The notes under the pieces: generated by a model
Seen by the model: the letters and a program-made list of their open reading frames with translations, nothing else
Database searches by the model: none
What the model was told of the DNA's origin: nothing
Shown here: piece after piece, positions 51,932 through 59,633 of the stretch
How positions within the stretch are numbered: the first letter of the stretch is position 1
Layout: every line of letters starts with the position of its first letter
Assembly (NCBI GenBank): GCA_944324345.1
Contig: CALUVT010000002.1
Span: 186,001-250,000, forward strand
Length of the DNA stretch: 64,000 nt
Direction: 5' to 3'
DNA from: Candidatus Gastranaerophilales bacterium
GTDB taxonomy: Bacteria > Cyanobacteriota > Vampirovibrionia > Gastranaerophilales > Gastranaerophilaceae
Program-made: the position numbers and the translations under genes

Positions 51932-52088
51932 TAATTTTCTCCTTTTTTTATTTCTAACACCGGTAAAGATTAGAGCCTAAAACCCTTACGCATTCTGGTT
52001 CTAACCGGGACTGCCAAATGAAATAATCCATTCCTACGTCCCTGCTTTACCTGCACTACCAAATTATTCAGCACAAAAAATTCGGCAA
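51932..52088 (-). promoter_or_regulatory. Long 5' leader of the rpsL-rpsG mRNA
   Basis: About 157 bases without an ORF, richer in G+C than neighbouring intergenic DNA and with self-complementary pieces (e.g. CCGGTTAGA against TCTAATC/TTACCGG). Such a leader before ribosomal-protein genes often holds an autoregulatory site bound by S7 or another r-protein. No known leader class is recognised. Confidence 0.4.
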
Positions 52089-52094
52089 GTGCGT

Positions 52095-52122
52095 ATTATA
52101 ATTTAACTACAGCAACAACCAA
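52095..52122 (-). promoter_or_regulatory. Promoter of rpsL-rpsG
   Basis: On the minus strand TTGGTT (52122-52117), 16-base spacer, TATAAT (52100-52095), start expected near 52088. A second TTGACA lies further upstream at too great a distance to pair with this -10 box. Confidence 0.6.
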
Positions 52123-52184
52123 TTGTCAATAAATATTGCAAATAACTTAATAATGCTATATAATTTCGAATAGAGAGGGGTTGC

Positions 52185-52877
52185 ATGAATAGGAATTTTA
52201 AAGATAAACTTAAAGAAGTTGGGTATTTTACTTTATGCTTAGTCTTTTTACTGGCAATTGCTTATTTTAGCGGTTTTCTGAAAGGATTTACTTTTGACGA
52301 TTTTGCTTATACATACCAAAAATTAGTTTATACAATTTCTAAAAATGTTGATTTAGATGTAGACAGGGCAAATATTCTAAGTACAGGGAATTCAACTGCC
52401 AGAAAAACTTCATCATTTAATAATTACAGATTGCTTACAATCCCACAAACTGTTATAAATGGTGCATACGACTCAAATACATGGTTAAGTGTATTTCGTT
52501 CAAATAAAAAAGTAGTATTTTATGTTTATGACCCTTCAGATAGAGATAAAGAGTATTCTCATGATTTTTATGTAAGGATGACAAGTTATCTAAATAACAA
52601 AAACAATAAACCATATTATTCAAATTTTGCAGTCTCAGTATACTCTTTTAAAAACATAAAAAATGGAGCAATCGCTCCTGAAAAAATCTGTAACAGTTTG
52701 GAAGAGTGTAATCAACAAAGGGTACGGGCTTCAAACTATTCAAATATGGCTGACTTTTTCACAAAATGTGCACGGACAATGTGTATAATTAACCCTTCTA
52801 CAGAACAATTTGTTATACTAAAAGACAGAAACTTCGGAAATGCTGTTTCTGTCCTAAATAGTCTTCGAGAATGGTAA
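52185..52877 (+). CDS. Membrane-anchored protein with possible thioredoxin-like fold
   Basis: 230 residues. One N-terminal transmembrane helix (about 13-33), then an extracytoplasmic domain. KKVVFYVYDPSDRDKEYSHD followed later by CARTMCIINP and VILKDRNFGNAVSVLNSL recalls a thioredoxin-like strand-helix pattern, and paired Cys occur near residues 170-177 and 197-201. No CxxC active site is present. GAGAGGGG precedes the ATG. Function unknown; the fold is a weak guess. Confidence 0.72.
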   Translation: MNRNFKDKLKEVGYFTLCLVFLLAIAYFSGFLKGFTFDDFAYTYQKLVYTISKNVDLDVDRANILSTGNSTARKTSSFNNYRLLTIPQTVINGAYDSNTWLSVFRSNKKVVFYVYDPSDRDKEYSHDFYVRMTSYLNNKNNKPYYSNFAVSVYSFKNIKNGAIAPEKICNSLEECNQQRVRASNYSNMADFFTKCARTMCIINPSTEQFVILKDRNFGNAVSVLNSLREW

Positions 52878-52878
52878 T

Positions 52879-53373
52879 TTAGGTAAGTTTAAAATCGCCA
52901 TGTTTTTTTATATGCTCAACCAATCCGCCATCATTCAGTAATTTAATCATGACAGGAGGAAGAGGTTCTATTTTTGTAATTGTACCATTAGTAAGATTTT
53001 TTATAACCCCATTTTCAATATCCAAATCGAGTTCATCACCTGCATCTATAGAATCAGTGTCGCATTCAATTGCTAATAAACCTATATTAATTGCATTTCT
53101 ATAAAAAATCCTAGCAAAAGACTTCGCAATAACTGCACCAACTCCTGCAATTTTGATAATTTGAGGAGCATGTTCTCTTGAAGATCCGAGTCCAAAATTT
53201 GACCCAGCAACAACAAAATCACCTTTTTTCATTGAAGACGCAAAATTGGGATCCGCATCTTCCAACACATGCTTTGAGAACTCAGGCAAGTTTGAACGTA
53301 AATGGAACAATCTGCCCGGTGCAATGTGGTCTGTAGATATATTGTCACCAAATTTAAAAGCTTTTCCTCTCAT
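52879..53373 (-). CDS. leuD: 3-isopropylmalate dehydratase small subunit
   Basis: 164 residues, the standard short LeuD. KFGDNISTDHIAPGR at the N-terminus and GSNFGLGSSREHAPQ (substrate-specificity loop region) are diagnostic. The ATG 53373 follows AAGGAGTG; the longer frame start at 53478 is excluded. Partner LeuC is encoded 46 kb away at 4937-6178. Confidence 0.95.
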   Translation of the reverse strand: MRGKAFKFGDNISTDHIAPGRLFHLRSNLPEFSKHVLEDADPNFASSMKKGDFVVAGSNFGLGSSREHAPQIIKIAGVGAVIAKSFARIFYRNAINIGLLAIECDTDSIDAGDELDLDIENGVIKNLTNGTITKIEPLPPVMIKLLNDGGLVEHIKKHGDFKLT

Positions 53374-53392
53374 GCTACACTCCTTTTTTTTC

Positions 53393-53421
53393 TTGATTAT
53401 ACTACAAAATGGTGTTATAAT
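53393..53421 (+). promoter_or_regulatory. Promoter of the histidine-phosphatase-like gene
   Basis: TTGATT (53393-53398), 17-base spacer, TATAAT (53416-53421), leader of about 16 bases with GAGGT. It sits in the short gap to the divergent leuD. Confidence 0.65.
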
Positions 53422-53443
53422 AAAAAAAGTGAGGTAAATAATT

Positions 53444-54067
53444 ATGTATTTTAACAGAAGGTGCAAAATAACATTCATTTGTAATGGAGCAACAATATAT
53501 AGTGAAGATGATAGATTTACGGATTCCGAAAATTATCCGCCGCTAAGTGAAAACGGGCAGCAGGAAATTGAAAAAATTTGTGAATTTATTCGTAAAAGAG
53601 GAATAAAAAACAGTAAAATTTACTCTTCACCTGCCGTTCGTTCTCGCCAAAGTGCAGAAATGGTTGCTAAGGTTTATAAACAAGACTTTCAGGTTATTGA
53701 GGATTTGCACCCCAGAAAATGTGGGAGCTTCAACGGACTTACGTTTGAACAAATTTACGAAAAATATCCTGATGATATGGAAAGACTTTTAAACTCCCCT
53801 GAAACAGCTGTTCCTGATGATGCTGAAAGTATTTCAGCCTTTATTACAAGGGTAGGTGACACTTTGAATAGAATTATTGAGGAAAATATCGGCAACAGAA
53901 TTGTTATAGTTACACACAAGGATGTTATAAAAGCTGCTATTTGTTTAGCTTTGAATATTCCTCACAGTTCTTTGAGTAAAATTTACATAAAATCTGGGAG
54001 TGCAAGCCAAATCAGTTATTTTGAAAAATGGTCAAGCCTTGTATATTGTGACTATACACCTATATAA
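53444..54067 (+). CDS. Histidine-phosphatase-superfamily protein with altered RHG motif
   Basis: 207 residues, phosphoglycerate-mutase-like fold. The second Arg is present (SSPAVRSRQSAE), as is the late His (VIVTHKD), but the catalytic RHG near the N-terminus, which forms phosphohistidine, reads CNG (residues 13-15). The acidic general-acid region (normally E-x-x-x-G-x-W/x-G) is LHPRKCGSFNG. It is therefore probably not an ordinary phosphatase. Its last eight bases overlap the convergent radical SAM gene. Confidence 0.82.
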   Translation: MYFNRRCKITFICNGATIYSEDDRFTDSENYPPLSENGQQEIEKICEFIRKRGIKNSKIYSSPAVRSRQSAEMVAKVYKQDFQVIEDLHPRKCGSFNGLTFEQIYEKYPDDMERLLNSPETAVPDDAESISAFITRVGDTLNRIIEENIGNRIVIVTHKDVIKAAICLALNIPHSSLSKIYIKSGSASQISYFEKWSSLVYCDYTPI

Positions 54068-55595
54068 AATCTGTTAACAACCTATTATTTTCTTTTATAA
54101 GAAAATCTTTGCCAGGATTTATTTCGATAAAATCCCAAGGCAGTTTGTCTGTAAATGCATAGTTTCTTGTTGCGAAATAATCAGTGTCAATATTTAATTT
54201 TTTTGCGGCAGATTTAAATGCCCCAAGCTTGCCACCTTGTTTATAAACTTCAAGAACAAAATCGTTTAAAGACTCATCTCCCCTTGATAAAACAGCTTGC
54301 CAATAATCCCATTTTATACTTGATATGTTTGTTGAAATTCCCAGCTTATGTAATTCTTTCTTTAAATAAGCAGCCTTTTCTTCTAGGGATTTTGTATTTT
54401 CTCTACCGCACCATTGAAATGGGGTGTTAGGCTTTGGAACAAAACTTGAAAACCCGAATGACAAGTCGAACCCTTTATTAATCTTTTTAATTTCCCGAGC
54501 AAGTTTAACCGTAGATTCTAAATCATTTTGGGTTTCTGTTGGCAGACCTATCATTCCGTAGAACTTAAGTCCATTTAAATTGTTTTCTCTTGCTATCTTT
54601 ACGGCATTAAAAATCTGCTCTTCAGATAAATTTTTATTAATTGTTTTTCTTAATCTTTCACTACCTGCCTCTATTGCAAGAGTCGAATTCCTCTGTCCTG
54701 CAGCAACCAAGGTTTTTACAACATCAGGAGTTATAGCATCAACTCTGAGTGATGATACACTCATTTCAATATTCTCGCCTGCTTGTATGCGATTATAAAT
54801 GTAGCTGCATATATCATGGAAATGCGGGTGTGCACTTATTTGTGCACCTAGTAAGGCTATCTTATTTGTATAAGTAAGGCCTAATTCTATAGTTTTCAGT
54901 AGTTTTTCGTACGGAACACATCTTAGCGGGAGATTTAAGTATGATGCTAAACAAAAACCGCACCTGTTTGCACAACCCCTGGCCATTTCTATAATAAAAG
55001 TATTTTTAAAAAATGCATCTTCACTAATTATTGGAGTATAAATACATTCAGTTAACTTTTTGGTAAGCTTTTTGACTTTTTGGGAAAGGCCTGGGACATA
55101 TATTCCTTCAATTTCAGAAAGTCTTTTTAAAGCTTCTTTTCTATCTTTTGAGGTTCTGCATATCTCAACCGCAATTGCATTGACTTCTTCTCCATCGCCT
55201 ATTATAAAGAAATCAAAGAATTCTTTATAAGGTTCCGGATTTGCTGTAACTACAGGGCCTCCTGCAAAAATTAACGGTTCGTCATTTGTCCTGTCACAGG
55301 ATTTTAGGGGAATCTTATACTTCTCAAGCATTGAAAATATTGTTAAAAAATCCGTATCAAATGAAAAAGAAAAACCAAATAATCTAACGTCTTTAACTCT
55401 AAATTTTGGACTTTTAGTGTCAGAACAAATTCTTTCAATTTGAACCCCATCAATTTCATCAATAGTTTTGAACATCCATAAATAGCCTAAGGACGATAAA
55501 GAAAAAGAATAAATTCCCGGGAAAGCCATCCAAACAACAAAATCCCCTAAATTATTATGTTTTCTTTCATACAAATACAGTTCTTTATTTTTCAT
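54060..55595 (-). CDS. B12-binding-domain radical SAM protein
   Basis: 511 residues. N-terminal Rossmann-like cobalamin-binding region without the classic DxHxxG; FAGGPVVTANPEPY then GDGEE are typical of the TIGR03960-like group. The radical SAM cluster motif CANRCGFC is near residue 195, followed by a TIM-barrel core (LLGAQISAHPHF, AIEAGSERLRK). Reaction unknown; relatives are widespread in cyanobacteria and Firmicutes. The ATG 55595 follows AAGGA and overlaps the end of the AI-2E-type gene by 11 bases. Confidence 0.88.
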   Translation of the reverse strand: MKNKELYLYERKHNNLGDFVVWMAFPGIYSFSLSSLGYLWMFKTIDEIDGVQIERICSDTKSPKFRVKDVRLFGFSFSFDTDFLTIFSMLEKYKIPLKSCDRTNDEPLIFAGGPVVTANPEPYKEFFDFFIIGDGEEVNAIAVEICRTSKDRKEALKRLSEIEGIYVPGLSQKVKKLTKKLTECIYTPIISEDAFFKNTFIIEMARGCANRCGFCLASYLNLPLRCVPYEKLLKTIELGLTYTNKIALLGAQISAHPHFHDICSYIYNRIQAGENIEMSVSSLRVDAITPDVVKTLVAAGQRNSTLAIEAGSERLRKTINKNLSEEQIFNAVKIARENNLNGLKFYGMIGLPTETQNDLESTVKLAREIKKINKGFDLSFGFSSFVPKPNTPFQWCGRENTKSLEEKAAYLKKELHKLGISTNISSIKWDYWQAVLSRGDESLNDFVLEVYKQGGKLGAFKSAAKKLNIDTDYFATRNYAFTDKLPWDFIEINPGKDFLIKENNRLLTDFI

Positions 55596-56628
55596 CAAAA
55601 TCCTTGGCCTTTAAATTCATAGGTATTATATAGAGTTCATCTATTAAAACACATATAGTTGCGGCAATTGCTGGAGACAATATTACACCCCAAAAACCCA
55701 AAAATTGATCAGCTAGGAACAATGCTAAAAAGATCATCAAAGGATGAAGTTCCATTAATTTTCCGAACAATACAGGTCTGACAACATAATTTGATATCTG
55801 CTGCACAAGTAGGAACCCAACTATTATTAAAACTATTTTAAGCATACCTGCAGGGTAAGCGATAAGTATAATTATAGCAAGTGCAATAGTTGGACCCAAA
55901 ATTGGTATTATATCTAAAATTCCTGATATCAAACCGAGCAATGTTGAATATTCGACACCAAGTATTACCAAAACAATAGCCATCATAATTCCGACTGCTG
56001 CCATAGATAATATTTGAGCCCTAACGTATCCGCCAACCTTATTGCTTATATTGCTAAGTATTTCATCTGCCTTATCTTTCAAATCAGGAGGGAAAAATTC
56101 AAGAAATTTCTTCTTTAAATAAGTTTTATCAGCAAGAATATAGTAAACAATCATAGTCAGTGCAATTGAAATCATAATAAGTTGGAATATTCCAACAGTA
56201 AAGTTCCAAGACTGATTAACAAGTCCTTGAGCAAATGTTGAAGAATTTCCAAGTATTGTTCCCGGATCAAACATTTCATGGATCCTATGCCCCATAAATT
56301 CTGTATTTAAAAGGAAATTAGTAACATCACTAATTTTATCAGGAAGGGTCAATAAAAAAGTTTTGATCTCTTTGTATGCAACAAATGCAATGGGAATAAA
56401 AAGAGAAATTATTGCAAGTATACTACCCATTAGAACAATTGAAGAAGCTGCATTTCTGTTCATTTTTTTCATCAATTTTGTTACATAAGGATTAAGTGCA
56501 CAAGCTATAACATATGCACCAAAAAATAGCATAAGCACACCTATGATTTTGGGTAATATAAGTAAAAGTGCGATAACAAGAGCTACAAAAATTATATTCT
56601 TTCCTGTAAAAAAACGTTTACTTAACAT
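55585..56628 (-). CDS. AI-2E/PerM-family permease
   Basis: 347 residues with about eight membrane helices: paired helices near the N-terminus, a long extracytoplasmic loop (about 90-135), and the C-terminal signature GLISGILDIIPILGPTIAL, which is the hallmark of the AI-2E family (PF01594). Members include a proposed autoinducer-2 exporter and sodium/proton antiporters; substrate unknown. The ATG 56628 is preceded by GGAGGAG. Cotranscribed with the radical SAM gene. Confidence 0.93.
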   Translation of the reverse strand: MLSKRFFTGKNIIFVALVIALLLILPKIIGVLMLFFGAYVIACALNPYVTKLMKKMNRNAASSIVLMGSILAIISLFIPIAFVAYKEIKTFLLTLPDKISDVTNFLLNTEFMGHRIHEMFDPGTILGNSSTFAQGLVNQSWNFTVGIFQLIMISIALTMIVYYILADKTYLKKKFLEFFPPDLKDKADEILSNISNKVGGYVRAQILSMAAVGIMMAIVLVILGVEYSTLLGLISGILDIIPILGPTIALAIIILIAYPAGMLKIVLIIVGFLLVQQISNYVVRPVLFGKLMELHPLMIFLALFLADQFLGFWGVILSPAIAATICVLIDELYIIPMNLKAKDFDEK

Positions 56629-56734
56629 AATTTCTCCTCCAAATATAACTAATTTACCAAAAAATATCAAATCATGCAATCAATAACTTGTTTATAAAAA
56701 ATTTTTAATAAAATTTGTTTAATATTTGTAAAGT

Positions 56735-56790
56735 TATGTAACAAATTGCTATATAAAAGCAATTATCAAAAGAATATATACTTTATATAT
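56735..56790 (+). promoter_or_regulatory. Upstream control region with TATGTAACAAA, inverted repeat and AT-rich box
   Basis: TATGTAACAAA (56735-56745), inverted repeat AATTGC / GCAATT with a nine-base loop (56744-56764) and ATATATACTTTATATAT (56774-56790). The same order of elements is present at 41178-41230, although no gene follows there. The promoter boxes themselves are not clear. Confidence 0.45.
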
Positions 56791-56820
56791 TTACGAGGAT
56801 TAAACACAAAGGATAAAAAC

Positions 56821-57309
56821 ATGGGTTTTCTATCAGGCGCATATGGTAAATTAATGGCCGGAAGACTTGTCAGACAGTTACAATGGCAACTGACAAGTGT
56901 TCAAAGCCGTCTGAACCGTGTAACCAAACAAGTTGGTGACATGGAGAAAAGCCTGCAAAGTCAACAACGTGCTGCTAGCATGTTTAATTCTAATATATTT
57001 AATCAGAAGAGAATGGAAATGATGGCTGGAGTCAACCAAAGTGATGCAAATTCATATACTGCTTTCTTAATGGCTACTGGTAACTTACAACAAAATATGG
57101 CAATGCAGCAACAAATGATGGCAGAACAATTTGATATTATGAGAGATGCACAGCTTGAACCTTTGAAAGCAATTCAAGAACAGTTAGAAACTGAAAAAGA
57201 CAACTTGGAATCAAGACTCGAACTTGCAAAAGGTCAATACGAGGCCAAGAAGAAAGAAGAACAAGATGGAGCCAAGAATATGGTTCCGGACTACACAGGA
57301 CAAGGTTAA
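56821..57309 (+). CDS. Hypothetical coiled-coil protein
   Basis: 162 residues. N-terminus MGFLSGAYGKLMAGR, then a long Gln/Met-rich helical region with heptads (about 20-65 and 90-150), Lys/Glu-rich near the end. No membrane segment or signal. Unknown function. The ATG 56821 has AAAGGA eight bases ahead; the frame start at 56746 (TTG) lies inside the control region and is rejected. Single-gene transcript with a terminator. Confidence 0.8.
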   Translation: MGFLSGAYGKLMAGRLVRQLQWQLTSVQSRLNRVTKQVGDMEKSLQSQQRAASMFNSNIFNQKRMEMMAGVNQSDANSYTAFLMATGNLQQNMAMQQQMMAEQFDIMRDAQLEPLKAIQEQLETEKDNLESRLELAKGQYEAKKKEEQDGAKNMVPDYTGQG

Positions 57310-57317
57310 TAAAATTA

Positions 57318-57347
57318 GAGGCTCCCCTTATAAAAGGGAGCCTTTTA
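57318..57347 (+). terminator. Intrinsic terminator after the coiled-coil gene
   Basis: GGCTCCC, loop CTTATAAAA, GGGAGCC followed by TTTTAT. Confidence 0.8.
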
Positions 57348-57377
57348 TATAACAATATTTACTGCATAATAGCATAA

Positions 57378-58325
57378 TTAATTATCATTATTTATAATTA
57401 CAGCACCATTATTTTCTACAGGAAGTGTAAGCATATTAACCTTTACATTTAACTCTTCCCAAGTATTTTTAACTATAGCTTTTATCTTATCTAAGTTATT
57501 TTTCTGAGATATAACCACAATAGAAGGACCTGCTCCGCTTAAAACGCAACCCAAAACATTTTCTTCATGCTTTAAATTTTCTGCAATTTTGTCAAGCCCG
57601 GGAACAAGTTTCATTCTGTATGGTTGATGTAATTTATCTTGAAGAGCTAATCGCATTAATTCTTCATCTTTAGTATTTACAGCCTGGATAAACATTCCAA
57701 GACGCTTTGCATTAAATACCGCATCCTGCATAGGAACTTCCTTCGGCAAAACAGAACGTGAAATTTCTGTTGAAAGTTCATAATCCGGTATACAAACCGT
57801 AATACTCCATTCTTGCGGCCAATCAAGTTTTTTATAAACAATTCGTCCGTCATCTTCTTGCGAAGTTAAGACAAGTCCACCAACTATTGCCGGTGTAACA
57901 TTATCGGGGTGCCCTTCAACTTCTGTAGCTATTGACAGCAAAGCTACCTCATCAGCAGGCCGGCCTAAAAGTTCATTCGCCGCCAATAATCCACCGACAA
58001 TGACTGCTGCACTACTACCTAATCCCCTTGCAATAGGAATTTGTCCCTGAACAGTAATCTTTAACTCGCTTGGTGTCTGTCCAATTGAATTATATAAAAG
58101 CTCAACAGCCTTATAAATAATACTATTTTCGTCCATAGGAATATGCTCTAACATAAGTGCATCAGAGCTGTCTTCCGCATTAATAACATTAATCTCAATC
58201 CCTGTGCCAGGAAGAACAGTTTCTTCAATAGTTATAGTGTTATATATAGGTAAAGCCATTCCCAAACAATCAAATCCTGGGCCTAAATTAGCTGTTGTAG
58301 CCGGTACTTTTACGCTTATTTTCAT
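57378..58325 (-). CDS. thrB: Homoserine kinase
   Basis: 315 residues, GHMP kinase. Phosphorylates homoserine in threonine synthesis. ATP loop IPIARGLGSSAAVIVGGLLA near residue 92, N-terminal VPATTANLGPGFDCLG and C-terminal GCVLSGAGPSIV are the three GHMP motifs. GAGGG precedes the ATG, with TATAAT just upstream. Divergent from the MnmC-like gene. Confidence 0.96.
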   Translation of the reverse strand: MKISVKVPATTANLGPGFDCLGMALPIYNTITIEETVLPGTGIEINVINAEDSSDALMLEHIPMDENSIIYKAVELLYNSIGQTPSELKITVQGQIPIARGLGSSAAVIVGGLLAANELLGRPADEVALLSIATEVEGHPDNVTPAIVGGLVLTSQEDDGRIVYKKLDWPQEWSITVCIPDYELSTEISRSVLPKEVPMQDAVFNAKRLGMFIQAVNTKDEELMRLALQDKLHQPYRMKLVPGLDKIAENLKHEENVLGCVLSGAGPSIVVISQKNNLDKIKAIVKNTWEELNVKVNMLTLPVENNGAVIINNDN

Positions 58326-58399
58326 AATTCCCTCATATTATACAATTATATTATAACAAAAATAACGAAAAATACTAATAATGAAGATATTTAAAGAAT

Positions 58400-58427
58400 T
58401 TGAATTCTATAGTAAAGCCTTTATAAT
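58400..58427 (+). promoter_or_regulatory. Promoter predicted to give a leaderless mRNA (MnmC-like gene)
   Basis: TTGAAT (58400-58405), 16-base spacer, TATAAT (58422-58427); the ATG 58434 is exactly at the predicted transcript start. No ribosome site. Confidence 0.6.
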
Positions 58428-58433
58428 GAAGAT

Positions 58434-59633
58434 ATGTATCTTTTATACCCATATTTTACAAATGACGGATCTGTAGGGCTGTTTTCTCCTGAAGCGGACG
58501 ATATATACCACTCTACTTATGGAGCTCTAACAGAGGCTTATGAGAAATTTATATTACCTGCAAATTTTTTAGATTATTTCAAAGAAAAATCTGAAATAAA
58601 AATTTTGGACATCTGTTATGGAATTGGTTATAACACAAAAAGTTTTTTAGATTATTTTTTAAAAAACATATATACCGATAAGATAGATACAAATAATAAT
58701 AAATATATCGAAAAGTCATATACCAATAACAAAAAGTATAAAATTTTTGTACATGCTGTAGACTACGATAAAATTTTGTCAAATTTATCACCATTTTTTC
58801 TTGCAAACAAAATTAATATAAAAAATAATAAATTAAATTTTGAAAATGAAAAAATTGAAAAAATGCTAAGTCTCCAAAAACGTGAGAACTATAAACTAAA
58901 AAAAGAAGTCAGTATAATTTTGCTTGAAAAACTCAAAAATGAAATAAATAAAGATGCCGAATACATATTATCGCTAAAAAATTATCGCCCGTTTTTCGAC
59001 AAGCGTATGATAGCTTTATATAAATTTTTAAAATATGAAGGGATAAATAATACCCATTTAAGCGGAATAATTAACTTCTTACATAATATATATTATAACC
59101 ATATATCAAATAGTTATAAAAACGCCATGAAAGCCCTTAATTTAATAGATTTTGATTTTAAGCTTACCAATGATGATGCAAGAAGGGTTGTTCTATCTGA
59201 TGATAATATTTATAATTACATATTTTTAGACGCGTTTACACCGGCAAAGTGCCCTTGTTTATGGACGCTTGAATTTTTCAAACTTCTTTATAACCATCTT
59301 GATAGTGAAGGTATGGTTCTTACTTATTCTAATTCTGCTGCAATCAGAAATGCATTTGTTAATGCCGGATTTTATGTTGGAAAAATATTTTCCGAAACTG
59401 CTCAAAAATTTACAGGTACTGTTGCCGTTAAAAATAAATCACTTATAAAAAATGAACTCTCAGAATTCGATTTAGGGCTTATGAAATCTAAAGCAGGTAT
59501 ATTTTATCGTGATGAAAATTTAAACGCCCTTAATGAGGCGATTATAAACAGACATTCAAAAGATGTAGAAAGTTCAACTCTTGTTTCAAGTTCAAAGTTT
59601 ATAAAAAACTTTAGGAGGAAAAATGATATATGA
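58434..59633 (+). CDS. MnmC-like (DUF752) SAM-dependent methyltransferase with large insertion
   Basis: 399 residues. LDICYGIGYNTKSFLDYF is the SAM-binding loop; FLDAFTPAKCPCLWT and LTYSNSAAIRNAFVNAGF match the MnmC2 methyltransferase domain that finishes mnm5U34 in tRNA. Between SAM motif and active site lies a Lys/Asn-rich insertion of roughly 130 residues (about 80-250), absent from the compact E. coli domain. The MnmC1 FAD half is missing, but an FAD oxidoreductase gene follows with an 11-base overlap. tRNA role is inferred from the family. Confidence 0.83.
   Translation: MYLLYPYFTNDGSVGLFSPEADDIYHSTYGALTEAYEKFILPANFLDYFKEKSEIKILDICYGIGYNTKSFLDYFLKNIYTDKIDTNNNKYIEKSYTNNKKYKIFVHAVDYDKILSNLSPFFLANKINIKNNKLNFENEKIEKMLSLQKRENYKLKKEVSIILLEKLKNEINKDAEYILSLKNYRPFFDKRMIALYKFLKYEGINNTHLSGIINFLHNIYYNHISNSYKNAMKALNLIDFDFKLTNDDARRVVLSDDNIYNYIFLDAFTPAKCPCLWTLEFFKLLYNHLDSEGMVLTYSNSAAIRNAFVNAGFYVGKIFSETAQKFTGTVAVKNKSLIKNELSEFDLGLMKSKAGIFYRDENLNALNEAIINRHSKDVESSTLVSSSKFIKNFRRKNDI

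Noticed and set aside
51932-52088. tRNA or riboswitch in the rpsL leader
   Set aside because: No cloverleaf, no TTCGA arm and no known riboswitch core could be recognised.
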